64,000 nucleotides of DNA, taken from positions 62,001 through 126,000 of the forward strand of contig JAZOLO010000021.1 of the NCBI GenBank assembly GCA_045653035.1, in the 5' to 3' direction. The position numbers and the translations under genes are program-made. The notes beneath the pieces are model-generated. The model did no database searches. It had not been told where the DNA came from and was given only the letters and a program-made list of their open reading frames with translations. The stretch is from RGIG6353 sp045653035 (GTDB taxonomy: Bacteria; Bacillota; Clostridia; Oscillospirales; SIG627). Of this stretch, positions 42,976 through 50,603 are shown in pieces (the first letter of the stretch is position 1; each line of letters opens with the position of its first letter).

Positions 42976-43596
42976 TCATTTTTTGTCTAATTTTACCGAA
43001 AGCCTCTCAGAAAGCCTTTCTGCAAGGGATAAGGCTTTTTCAAAATCCTTTTTTGTAAGGAGTATGGCATCGGCTCTTTCTTTTACTTTTTTCTTTGTAA
43101 GCTCTTTTTCAAAGGAGAAAATCAAAGCTCCTTTTTTGAAAAGCTTCGGCTTTATGAGAAACAGGGCTGAAATATCGTGTGCGGATATTCTCACGGTGTC
43201 CTCACCCTCAAGAACGAGGAAAGAGTCCTCTGCCCACAGTCTTTTTTTATAAAAACCTACAGGTTCGGGCAAAATATCTGACAGTATAAGAACTTCTTCT
43301 TTCACTTCGGGCAGGAAAACCTCGGGTACAGGCTCGGGTGCGGGCTCGTAGTTTTCAATTTTCTTTTCAAGTCTTTCCCACTCTGCCGCATCAATTTTCG
43401 CACGTCTTACGTCACCGCTTTTACCCTCGGTGACAAGTCCCGTTTTTTCCATGTAGCCTACCATTATTGCCGCCCCAAGCTCACTGATTTCAAGGGCTTC
43501 AGAGAGCTCTTTTACCGTGAACCTTTCGGCACTTACGGCAAAGTCTGCCGCCCTGTCAAACTCCTCTCGGTGATTTTCGGGAATGTTTATCTTCAT
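42976..43596 (-). CDS. Winged-helix protein resembling the FtsK gamma domain
   Basis: A 206-aa protein. Residues 15-75 (FAVSAERFTVKELSEALEISELGAAIMVGYMEKTGLV) look like the FtsK/SpoIIIE gamma winged helix, which reads KOPS-type DNA sequences; here it is detached from any motor. A Pro/Glu linker follows (EPAPEPVPEVFLPEV), then a beta-rich C-terminal domain (DSFLVLEGEDTVRISAHDISALFLI) that I do not recognise, perhaps PH-like. The ATG at 43596 has AAAGGA upstream; the ORF from 43698 would cross the promoter. It is monocistronic and divergent from the Rrf2 gene. Role unknown. Confidence 0.68.
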   Translation of the reverse strand: MKINIPENHREEFDRAADFAVSAERFTVKELSEALEISELGAAIMVGYMEKTGLVTEGKSGDVRRAKIDAAEWERLEKKIENYEPAPEPVPEVFLPEVKEEVLILSDILPEPVGFYKKRLWAEDSFLVLEGEDTVRISAHDISALFLIKPKLFKKGALIFSFEKELTKKKVKERADAILLTKKDFEKALSLAERLSERLSVKLDKK

Positions 43597-43642
43597 CGTG
43601 GGTGTCCTTTCTTTGCTTCTGACAGAATTACAATTACAGGTT

Positions 43643-43671
43643 ATTATATCCCTTTTTTTAAAAAAAGTCAA
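43643..43671 (-). promoter_or_regulatory. Promoter of the winged-helix gene
   Basis: Minus strand TTGACT (43666-43671), 17 bp, TATAAT (43643-43648), just 18 bp from the -35 of the divergent Rrf2 promoter. Confidence 0.75.
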
Positions 43672-43688
43672 ATAATACGTAAAAGCAC

Positions 43689-43717
43689 TTGAATTCATAG
43701 TAAACCTATGGTATAAT
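43689..43717 (+). promoter_or_regulatory. Rrf2/isc operon promoter with dyad in the spacer
   Basis: TTGAAT (43689-43694), 17 bp, TATAAT (43712-43717). The spacer holds CATAG-TAAAC-CTATG (43696-43710), a dyad that a repressor could bind to block polymerase. Autoregulation by the Rrf2 protein encoded next is the simplest reading. Confidence 0.7.
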
Positions 43718-43752
43718 AGGACGAATAAAAAAGGACTTATGACGGAGAGCTT

Positions 43753-44205
43753 ATGAAAATATCCACAAGAGGACGCTATGCCCTAAAAATAATGCTCGAC
43801 CTTGCCCTTAATTACTCAGAGGGTTACGTTTCCCTCAGGGGCGTTGCTGAAAGGCAGAACGTGTCGGCAAAATACTTAGAACAGATAATAGCAATGCTTT
43901 CAAATGCCAAGCTTATTAAAAGCACAAGAGGAAAAAGCGGCGGCTATATGCTGTCAAGACACCCGTCGGAGTATACGGTGGGTGAGATACTGAGAGCCAC
44001 CGAGGGCTCACTTGCCCCTATTTCCTGTGTTGAGGACTCGCCGAATAAATGTACGCAAAGTGGTTCTTGTCCCACTCTTTTCTTTTGGGAGGGGCTTAAC
44101 CGCACCATAAACGAATATATAGATTCAACTACACTCGAGGACGTTGTAAACGAGGAGAAAAGCTTTGGAGAAAGGAAAAAAACAAATGAGAATATATGCA
44201 GATAA
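43753..44205 (+). CDS. Rrf2/IscR-type transcriptional regulator
   Basis: A 150-aa winged-helix regulator. The N-terminal MKISTRGRYALKIMLDLAL and wing motif TRGKSGGYMLSRHPSEYTVGEI are classic Rrf2. Three cysteines lie in CVEDSPNKCTQSGSC (near residue 95, C-x7-C-x5-C), close to the IscR [2Fe-2S] ligand pattern, so it probably senses Fe-S status rather than cysteine (CymR lacks the set). It leads directly into iscS (20-base overlap) and iscU. GGAG precedes the ATG. A dyad in its promoter suits autorepression. Confidence 0.92.
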   Translation: MKISTRGRYALKIMLDLALNYSEGYVSLRGVAERQNVSAKYLEQIIAMLSNAKLIKSTRGKSGGYMLSRHPSEYTVGEILRATEGSLAPISCVEDSPNKCTQSGSCPTLFFWEGLNRTINEYIDSTTLEDVVNEEKSFGERKKTNENICR

Positions 44206-45373
44206 CGCGGCTACCACCAAGGTTAGCCGAAGAGTTATAGAAACAATGACAGAATACCTTGACAAGGTATACGGAAACCCCTCATCCCTTCATACGAGAG
44301 GGCAGGAGGCGGCAGAGGCGCTTTACGAGGCAAGAGCGAAAATCGCTTCTCTTATCGGTGCCGAGGCAAGAGAAATTTATTTTACCTCGGGCGGAAGCGA
44401 GGCGGATAATCAAGCTATTATGTCAGCCGCAAGAACAGGCGAAAAGAAGGGCAAAAAGCACGTAATATCCACAAAGTTTGAGCATCACGCAGTACTTCAC
44501 ACCCTTGAAAAGCTTGAAAGACTGGGCTTTGAGGTAACCCTCGTTGACGTAAACGAAAACGGCGTTGTAAAGGCGGAGGATATCGCAAAGGCTATAAGAG
44601 AGGATACCTGTCTTGTTACCGTAATGTTTGCAAACAACGAGATAGGAACCGTACAGCCCATTGCTGAAATTGGTAAAATTTGCCGTGAGAAGGGCGTTGT
44701 TTTCCATACGGATGCCGTACAGGCAGCGGGTCATCTCCCCGTTGACGTAAATGCACTTGAGGTGGATATGCTCTCCGTTTCGGCACATAAATTCCACGGG
44801 CCCAAGGGCGTAGGCTTCCTTTATTGTAAGAGGGGAATACCCCTCAAGCCCCTTATCGAGGGAGGTGCACAGGAAAGAGGAAAGAGAGCGGGTACCGAGA
44901 ATATTCCTGCGATAATGGGAATGGCGACGGCACTTGAGGAAGCGGTGTCGAAGATGGCGGAAAACACCCCAAAGCTTATAAAAAAACGTGACAGACTCAT
45001 CGAGGGTCTTGAAAAGATACCCCATTCAAGGGTAAACGGCGACAAGGAAAAGCGACTTCCCTCAAACGTGAATATCTGCTTCGAGGGAATTGAGGGCGAA
45101 AGCCTTCTCCTTCTCCTTGACGAAAAGGGAATTGAAGCTTCCTCTGGCTCTGCCTGTACCTCGGGCTCCCTTGACCCAAGCCACGTGCTGCTCTCTATCG
45201 GACTTCCCCACGACGTAGCACACGGTTCGCTGAGACTTTCCATATCCGAGGATACCACCGATGAGGAAATAGAATATATAATCAAGTCGGTGCCAGAGGT
45301 GGTTGATTATCTCAGACAGATGTCACCCGTATGGGAAGAGCTTACCACAGGAAAAAGAGAATATATACTTTAA
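44186..45373 (+). CDS. iscS: Cysteine desulfurase (NifS/IscS)
   Basis: A 395-aa PLP enzyme that takes sulfur from cysteine for Fe-S clusters and thiolation. It has IYADNAATTKVSRRV, the PLP lysine in SVSAHKFHGPKGVGFLY (near residue 200), and the persulfide cysteine in SSGSACTSGSLDPSHVL near 325. The longer loop places it in the NifS/IscS class I group. I chose the ATG at 44186 with AAAGG upstream; the TTG at 44165 is the alternative. It overlaps the regulator's end and precedes iscU by 28 bases. Confidence 0.95.
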   Translation: MRIYADNAATTKVSRRVIETMTEYLDKVYGNPSSLHTRGQEAAEALYEARAKIASLIGAEAREIYFTSGGSEADNQAIMSAARTGEKKGKKHVISTKFEHHAVLHTLEKLERLGFEVTLVDVNENGVVKAEDIAKAIREDTCLVTVMFANNEIGTVQPIAEIGKICREKGVVFHTDAVQAAGHLPVDVNALEVDMLSVSAHKFHGPKGVGFLYCKRGIPLKPLIEGGAQERGKRAGTENIPAIMGMATALEEAVSKMAENTPKLIKKRDRLIEGLEKIPHSRVNGDKEKRLPSNVNICFEGIEGESLLLLLDEKGIEASSGSACTSGSLDPSHVLLSIGLPHDVAHGSLRLSISEDTTDEEIEYIIKSVPEVVDYLRQMSPVWEELTTGKREYIL

Positions 45374-45401
45374 TGTGAATTTTAACTAAGGAGATACAAA
45401 A

Positions 45402-45839
45402 ATGTTATACAGTGAAAAGGTAATGGACCACTTCAAAAACCCCAGAAACGTGGGAGAAATAGAGAACGCCGACGGAATAGGCGAGGTAGGCAACGTTAAG
45501 TGCGGAGATATAATGAAAATTTATATCAAGGTTGAGGGTGGAATTATCACCGACGTAAAATTCAAGACCTTCGGCTGTGGCTCGGCTATCGCTTCAAGCT
45601 CCATGGCAACCGAAATGATAAAGGGCAAGAGCATCGAGGACGCACTTGAACTTACCAACAAGGCGGTAGTAGAGGCGCTTGACGGACTTCCCTCCCATAA
45701 GGTGCATTGCTCGGTGCTTGCCGAGGAAGCGGTAAAGGCGGCAGTAAAGGACTACTACGATAAAAACGGAATAGAGTACGATAAAACAAAATTCTGCGAC
45801 GGAGACTGCTGTAACTGCTCCAAGCACGCCGACGAATAA
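45402..45839 (+). CDS. iscU: Fe-S cluster scaffold IscU/NifU N-domain
   Basis: A 145-aa scaffold on which IscS and iron build [2Fe-2S]/[4Fe-4S] clusters. It starts YSEKVMDHFKNPRNVGEIEN, has ligand cysteines in GNVKCGDIMKI, FKTFGCGSAIASSS and KVHCSVLAEEA. An extra C-terminal tail, FCDGDCCNCSKH, adds four cysteines, as in clostridial versions of this scaffold. TAAGGAG precedes the ATG. Next gene starts one base after the stop. Confidence 0.95.
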   Translation: MLYSEKVMDHFKNPRNVGEIENADGIGEVGNVKCGDIMKIYIKVEGGIITDVKFKTFGCGSAIASSSMATEMIKGKSIEDALELTNKAVVEALDGLPSHKVHCSVLAEEAVKAAVKDYYDKNGIEYDKTKFCDGDCCNCSKHADE

Positions 45840-45840
45840 A

Positions 45841-46650
45841 ATGACACTTCGGGATTTTTTTGAGAGAGAGAAGATATACGAATATTCCTACCTTTCAATA
45901 GACGAGGTGGAAATCACCGACGAAAGACGGGCAAAAAGGCTCTTTTCGGACTTTGATGTGAAGACGGTTATCACCTTTCTCATACCCTACTTTGTAAAAA
46001 CGCAAGTTAAAGCCAATATTTCCCGTTATGCCTTTGCCGAGGACTATCACTACTTTGTCAAGGAGCTGTCGGAAAGGCTTGAAGGGGAGTTTCCCTCCCG
46101 TTTCAGAGCAGCCTGTGACACCTCTCCCATAAATGAGGTGAGTGCCGCGGTAAAATCGGGACTCGGCAGTATAGGACGGCACGGACTCCTCATAAACAAA
46201 CGCTACGGAACATACGTTTTCATAGCGGAGCTTTTCTCAGATTTAACCCCTGAAAGCCCCGTGCTTGAGGGAATTTTAAGAAAAGACAAGGGACAGATAT
46301 GTCGTGAGTGCGGGGCGTGTGAAAGAGCGTGTCAGACGGGCGGAATAGGTGATAAGACAAGATGCGTTTCCTTTATAAATCAAAAGAAAAAGCTCGATGA
46401 AGGCGACCTTGGAATTATAAAAGAGTCGGGTCTTGTGTGGGGGTGCGACATCTGTCAGGAGGCGTGTTATGAAAACAAAAATCCCGAGGAAACAAAGATA
46501 GAATATTTCAGAGAAAAGCTCACGCCCTTTGTTTCGGAAAAGACTCTTTGTGAGCTGATAGAAAACGGTACCTTTTCACGCCGTGCCTTTGCTTGGCGAG
46601 GGGTTGAGGTAATGAAACGAAACGTAAAAATATTCGGTACTGAAGAATGA
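45841..46650 (+). CDS. queG: Epoxyqueuosine reductase-like Fe-S protein (short QueG)
   Basis: A 269-aa protein with the QueG domain plan: an N-terminal DUF1730-type half (KSGLGSIGRHGLLINKRYGTYVFIAELFSD) that binds cobalamin, then two ferredoxin-type clusters (CRECGACERACQTGGI and CDICQEACYENKNPE). QueG reduces epoxyqueuosine to queuosine in tRNA. It lacks the C-terminal HEAT-like repeats of the 380-aa E. coli enzyme; short forms occur in Clostridia. It overlaps nth by 4 bases (ATGA). Placement next to isc genes suits an Fe-S client. Confidence 0.82.
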   Translation: MTLRDFFEREKIYEYSYLSIDEVEITDERRAKRLFSDFDVKTVITFLIPYFVKTQVKANISRYAFAEDYHYFVKELSERLEGEFPSRFRAACDTSPINEVSAAVKSGLGSIGRHGLLINKRYGTYVFIAELFSDLTPESPVLEGILRKDKGQICRECGACERACQTGGIGDKTRCVSFINQKKKLDEGDLGIIKESGLVWGCDICQEACYENKNPEETKIEYFREKLTPFVSEKTLCELIENGTFSRRAFAWRGVEVMKRNVKIFGTEE

Positions 46651-47312
46651 ATAAATGTCCTGTTATTAAAAATATAAAAAAGAAAAAAGAAAGAGCCGAG
46701 GTTTTCTCGGCTTTCTTAAAAAGTCAATATCCCGATGCTCTTTGTGCCCTTGAATACGAGGGAGACCCATTCAGACTTCTCGTTATGGCAAGGCTTTCTG
46801 CACAGTGCACCGATAAGCGTGTAAACGAGGTGTCTAAGCCTCTTTTTGAAAGATATCCCGACGTTTACGCTATGGCAGAAGCAGACGTACACGAGCTTGA
46901 AGAAATTATCCGTCCATGCGGACTTTTCCGCACAAAGGCAGAGAGTATTCTCGGTATGGCAAGGGATATTGTCGAAAAGCACGGCGGAAAAGTGCCTGAT
47001 ACATACGAGGCTCTTGTAGCACTGCCGGGTGTGGGGATGAAGATAGCAAATCTGATGCTTGGCGACGTATTCGGGGAGAGCAGGGTCGTGCCCGACACTC
47101 ACTGTATAAGAATTACGTCAAAGCTCGGTCTTATATCAAAAGCCGACCCCGTGGTATGTGAAAGAGAGCTTACGGCACTCCTAAAAAAGGGAGAGGAATC
47201 GGACTTTTGCCATAGAATAGTGCTTTTCGGGAGAGAATACTGCAAAGCGCCAACGCCTCTTTGCCACAAATGTCCTCTTGGTGATTTTTTTGAACGAAAG
47301 GGAAATATATGA
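46647..47312 (+). CDS. nth: Endonuclease III
   Basis: A 221-aa base-excision DNA glycosylase/AP lyase for oxidised pyrimidines. It has ARLSAQCTDKRVNEV, the helix-hairpin-helix LPGVGMKIANLML with catalytic Lys near residue 127, and the catalytic Asp in VPDTHCIRI. Usual residues here read LPGVGRKTAN and VDTHVxR, so it is a slightly divergent member. The cluster loop near the C-terminus is CHRIVLFGREYCKAPTPLCHKCPL. It overlaps both queG and polA by 4 bases. Confidence 0.95.
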   Translation: MNKCPVIKNIKKKKERAEVFSAFLKSQYPDALCALEYEGDPFRLLVMARLSAQCTDKRVNEVSKPLFERYPDVYAMAEADVHELEEIIRPCGLFRTKAESILGMARDIVEKHGGKVPDTYEALVALPGVGMKIANLMLGDVFGESRVVPDTHCIRITSKLGLISKADPVVCERELTALLKKGEESDFCHRIVLFGREYCKAPTPLCHKCPLGDFFERKGNI

Positions 47313-49867
47313 AGCTTCTTATAGTTGACGGAAACAGTATAATGAACAGAGCGTTTTACGGAGTAAGACCTCTTGTTACCCGCACGGGAATACACACCAA
47401 CGCTGTGTACGGCTATCTGAATATACTGAAAAAGCACCTTGACGGGGTAAAACCAGGCCTTGCTGCCGTGGCTTTCGACCTGAAAGCACCCACCTTCCGT
47501 CATAAAATGTTCGATGCCTATAAGGCAGGCAGACACAAGACTCCCGACGAGCTTTTGTCACAGGTGGACTATATCAAGGAGGCAACGAGACTCCTCGGTA
47601 TAAAAACTGTCAGCCTTGAAGGCTTCGAGGCTGACGATATTCTCGGCACTCTTTCAAATAAATTCGAGGGCGAGAGCTTTATTGTTACGGGAGACCGCGA
47701 CTCCTTCCAGCTTGTCAGCGATAAAACCACCGTAATCCTTTCGTCAAATTCGGGCGACGAGATATACACTCCCGAAAAAATAGAAGAAAAATATATGCTT
47801 CCCCCCAAAAAGCTCATTGAAGTAAAGGCACTTGCGGGAGACTCCTCCGACAATATACCGGGGGTCCCCGGAATAGGAGAAAAAACCGCTATAAAGCTTG
47901 TTCTTGAGGGCGGAAGTGTTGACGGAATATACGAAAAGCTTGAAAGCGGTGAGCTTAAAGCTACTGACAGCGTTAAGAAAAAGCTTGAGGAAGGACGTGA
48001 CTCGGCTGTCCTTTCGAGAAAGCTTGCGGAGATTGCACTTGAGGTAGATGGACTTCCCTCGTTTGACGATTTAAGGATAGGCACAGAGGACAAAAACGCA
48101 CTGCGTGAACTCTTTGTAAAGCTTGAATTTACAAGGCTCTTGGAACGCTTCGGACTTGCAGAGGAAAAGGAAGAAAAGCAGATTGAACTTTTCTCTGACC
48201 AGATATCCTTTGACGCGCTTGACGATGAGGAGGTGCAGATAGAAGCGCTACCCGAGAATGAGTTTTTATCACGTCTTAAGGGCGATATAATACCCCTTGA
48301 TTTTCTCGGTGACACCTGCTATTTTGACGAGAACGGCAAGATAATTTCAGCAAAGGTAACAGATACCCTTGTGTGTGCACTGGGTGAGAAAAGAATTGCC
48401 CTTTTCGACTCAAAGGAGTTCTGGCATCTGACGGGAGAAGCCTTCGATAGCCTTTCTCCTGACACTGTAGCCTTTGATATACAGCTTGCGTCCTACGTTG
48501 ATAACCCCGACAGTAAGGGCGATTTTTCAAGAATAGTTATGACATATCTCGGAAAGAGCGTACCTCTTGGGGCTGAAAGCCGTCCCGAATGGCGGGCACC
48601 TCTCATAAAGCCTCTTTTCGAGAAGCTTGAACCTAAAATGAAGGAGCTTCAAAGCCTTTACTACGGTATAGAGCTTCCTCTTGCAAGGGTACTTGCGGGT
48701 ATGGAGCGTGAGGGCTTTGGAGTAGACTCCGAGGGTATTGAAGAATACGGAAAAGCACTTCACGAAAAAATGAGCCTTACCGAAAAGAGTATCTTCTCTA
48801 TAGCGGGGGAGGAGTTCAATATAAACTCCCCGAAACAGCTGGGACAAATCCTCTTTGAGAAAATGTCACTTCCCGTAATAAAAAAGAAAAAGACGGGCTA
48901 TTCAACAGATGCGGAAACACTTGAAAAGCTCCGCTTTTACAGTCCTATTATCGACTTTATTTTAGAGTACAGAAGACTTGCAAAGCTTCATGGCACGTAT
49001 ATTGAGGGACTTCTTAAGGTGGTGGAGAGCGACGGCAGAATAAGAACCAGCTTTAATCAGAAGCAGACTCTTACGGGCAGACTTTCCTCCTCCGAGCCGA
49101 ACCTCCAGAACATTCCAATAAGAACCCCTGAGGGAAGTGAGCTTAGAAGATTTTTCGTAGCAAAGAAAGGGTACACCCTCATTGATGCCGACTATTCACA
49201 AATTGAGCTGAGAGTTCTTGCCCACATGTCGGGTGATGAAAACCTCATTTCTGCCTTTAATTCGGGTGCGGATATACACTCGGCAACGGCATCCCAAGTG
49301 TTCGGTGTGCCGATAGACAAGGTGACTCCCGAGCATCGCTCCCGTGCGAAAGCCGTAAACTTCGGTATCGTGTACGGAATAGGTGCGTTCTCTCTTTCCG
49401 ATGATTTAAAGGTGTCAATGAAGGAGGCAAGTGCATATATAGAAAGCTACTTTGCAACCTACCCCAAGGTAAGGGAGTATCTTGACTCCTGTGTCAAGAA
49501 TGCTTATGAGAAGGGATATACCGAAACCCTTTGGGGCAGAAAGAGATATATCCCTGAGCTTACAGGTACAAATAAACAGCTTCGCTCTTTCGGTGAGCGT
49601 GTTGCTAAAAACTCACCTATACAGGGAACTGCTGCCGATGCCATAAAGCTTGCCATGGTGAAAACAGACAAGAGACTTCGTGCCGAGGGACTTGAAAGCA
49701 GACTCATTCTTCAGGTGCACGACGAGCTTATAATCGAGGCGAAGGATAGCGAAAGAGACTACGTGTCAAGGCTTCTGAAGGAAGAAATGGAAGGAGTGGC
49801 AGAGCTTGCCGTAACTCTTGCGGTTGACGTGGGTGACGGAGAAAACTGGCTCTCGGCAAAGAAATGA
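47309..49867 (+). CDS. polA: DNA polymerase I
   Basis: An 852-aa repair and Okazaki-fragment polymerase. Residues 1-290 are the 5'-3' exonuclease/flap domain (LLIVDGNSIMNRAFYGVRPL, EGFEADDILGTL, GVPGIGEKTAIKL). The middle domain has lost the 3'-5' proofreading signature: where DxE is expected near 325 the text is IPLDFLGD, though VAFDIQLASYV resembles exo II. The polymerase domain shows DYSQIELRVLAHMSGDENL (motif A), RSRAKAVNFGIVYG (motif B) and QVHDELIIEA (motif C). It is like the B. subtilis and Taq forms. It overlaps mntA by 4 bases. Confidence 0.97.
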   Translation: MKLLIVDGNSIMNRAFYGVRPLVTRTGIHTNAVYGYLNILKKHLDGVKPGLAAVAFDLKAPTFRHKMFDAYKAGRHKTPDELLSQVDYIKEATRLLGIKTVSLEGFEADDILGTLSNKFEGESFIVTGDRDSFQLVSDKTTVILSSNSGDEIYTPEKIEEKYMLPPKKLIEVKALAGDSSDNIPGVPGIGEKTAIKLVLEGGSVDGIYEKLESGELKATDSVKKKLEEGRDSAVLSRKLAEIALEVDGLPSFDDLRIGTEDKNALRELFVKLEFTRLLERFGLAEEKEEKQIELFSDQISFDALDDEEVQIEALPENEFLSRLKGDIIPLDFLGDTCYFDENGKIISAKVTDTLVCALGEKRIALFDSKEFWHLTGEAFDSLSPDTVAFDIQLASYVDNPDSKGDFSRIVMTYLGKSVPLGAESRPEWRAPLIKPLFEKLEPKMKELQSLYYGIELPLARVLAGMEREGFGVDSEGIEEYGKALHEKMSLTEKSIFSIAGEEFNINSPKQLGQILFEKMSLPVIKKKKTGYSTDAETLEKLRFYSPIIDFILEYRRLAKLHGTYIEGLLKVVESDGRIRTSFNQKQTLTGRLSSSEPNLQNIPIRTPEGSELRRFFVAKKGYTLIDADYSQIELRVLAHMSGDENLISAFNSGADIHSATASQVFGVPIDKVTPEHRSRAKAVNFGIVYGIGAFSLSDDLKVSMKEASAYIESYFATYPKVREYLDSCVKNAYEKGYTETLWGRKRYIPELTGTNKQLRSFGERVAKNSPIQGTAADAIKLAMVKTDKRLRAEGLESRLILQVHDELIIEAKDSERDYVSRLLKEEMEGVAELAVTLAVDVGDGENWLSAKK

Positions 49868-50163
49868 GAAAAACTTACACAAAGGAAGAGCTTTCCTCTC
49901 TTTTAAGGGGAGTTTGCAAGAAGAACGGTATAAATAAGGCGATAGTTTTCGGCTCTTACGCCACAGGCTGTGCAAAGTGCGGGAGTGATATAGACCTGTG
50001 TGTCGAAACCGACCTCCGCGGACTTGCATTTATTGATTTTATCGAGGATATAAGGAGAGTTTTAAAAATCGACCCCGACGTGGTACGTGCGTCTGAGGTA
50101 GTTAAAGGCTCCCGCCTTGACAGAGAAATAAAAAAGGACGGTGTTGTTATCTATGAAAGATAA
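49864..50163 (+). CDS. mntA: MntA-type nucleotidyltransferase antitoxin
   Basis: A 99-aa minimal nucleotidyltransferase. The active site is GSYATGCAKCGSDIDL (near residue 31), exactly GS-x10-D-x-D. In described type VII systems MntA AMPylates the tyrosine of its HEPN partner and so neutralises it. The following gene is that partner and overlaps by 11 bases. The start overlaps the polA stop (ATGA), so the antitoxin is made by coupling to a housekeeping repair gene. Confidence 0.9.
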   Translation: MRKTYTKEELSSLLRGVCKKNGINKAIVFGSYATGCAKCGSDIDLCVETDLRGLAFIDFIEDIRRVLKIDPDVVRASEVVKGSRLDREIKKDGVVIYER

Positions 50164-50476
50164 AATAACCGTCCGAAAGATGCTTTTCTATACCGAAAAG
50201 ATTTTGAGTTATACCAAGGGCAAGACTCTTTCTCAAGTTGAAGAGGACTCGATTCTTGCCGAAGCCTGTGTATTTAATCTGTCCCAGATAGGGGAGCTTG
50301 CACACGACGTGTCGAGGGAGTTTTCAAAAAAACACCCCGAAGTGCCTTGGCGTGCCCTTTACGGACTTCGCAACAAGATAGTCCATGAATACGACGGACT
50401 CACTCTCGGTCTTATCTGGGAGATAATATTCGAGGATATTCCTGTAATTTATAAGAAGCTTTTATCACTTTTATAA
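50153..50476 (+). CDS. hepT: HepT-type HEPN toxin (DUF86)
   Basis: A 107-aa all-helical HEPN RNase. The active motif RNKIVHEYDG near the C-terminus is R-x4-H-x-Y, where the Tyr is the site of AMPylation by MntA. Upstream helices (ACVFNLSQIGELAHDVSREF) match DUF86. It probably cleaves tRNA or mRNA when free. Start is ambiguous: ATG at 50153 (family-like MKDKI) or GTG/TTG at 50141/50144, nearer the AAAGGA. It ends the isc-repair operon; no terminator is evident before the uxaC promoter. Confidence 0.9.
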   Translation: MKDKITVRKMLFYTEKILSYTKGKTLSQVEEDSILAEACVFNLSQIGELAHDVSREFSKKHPEVPWRALYGLRNKIVHEYDGLTLGLIWEIIFEDIPVIYKKLLSLL

Positions 50477-50483
50477 AGCTCTT

Positions 50484-50544
50484 TTAACTGTAACGTTAAA
50501 AAGTTAAATTTGTATTGAAAAAAGCTTAACCTTGTGTTATAATA
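50484..50544 (+). promoter_or_regulatory. uxaC promoter with upstream dyad
   Basis: TTGAAA (50516-50521), 17 bp, TATAAT (50539-50544). Just upstream, TTTTAACT and AGTTAAA (about 50485-50509) form a spaced inverted repeat, a plausible site for a hexuronate regulator such as a GntR or LacI protein. Confidence 0.65.
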
Positions 50545-50603
50545 GTACTGCGTTAGATAAGTTTAAATTATTGTAAAATATAAGTTTGCTTTAAGGAGAA
50601 AAT

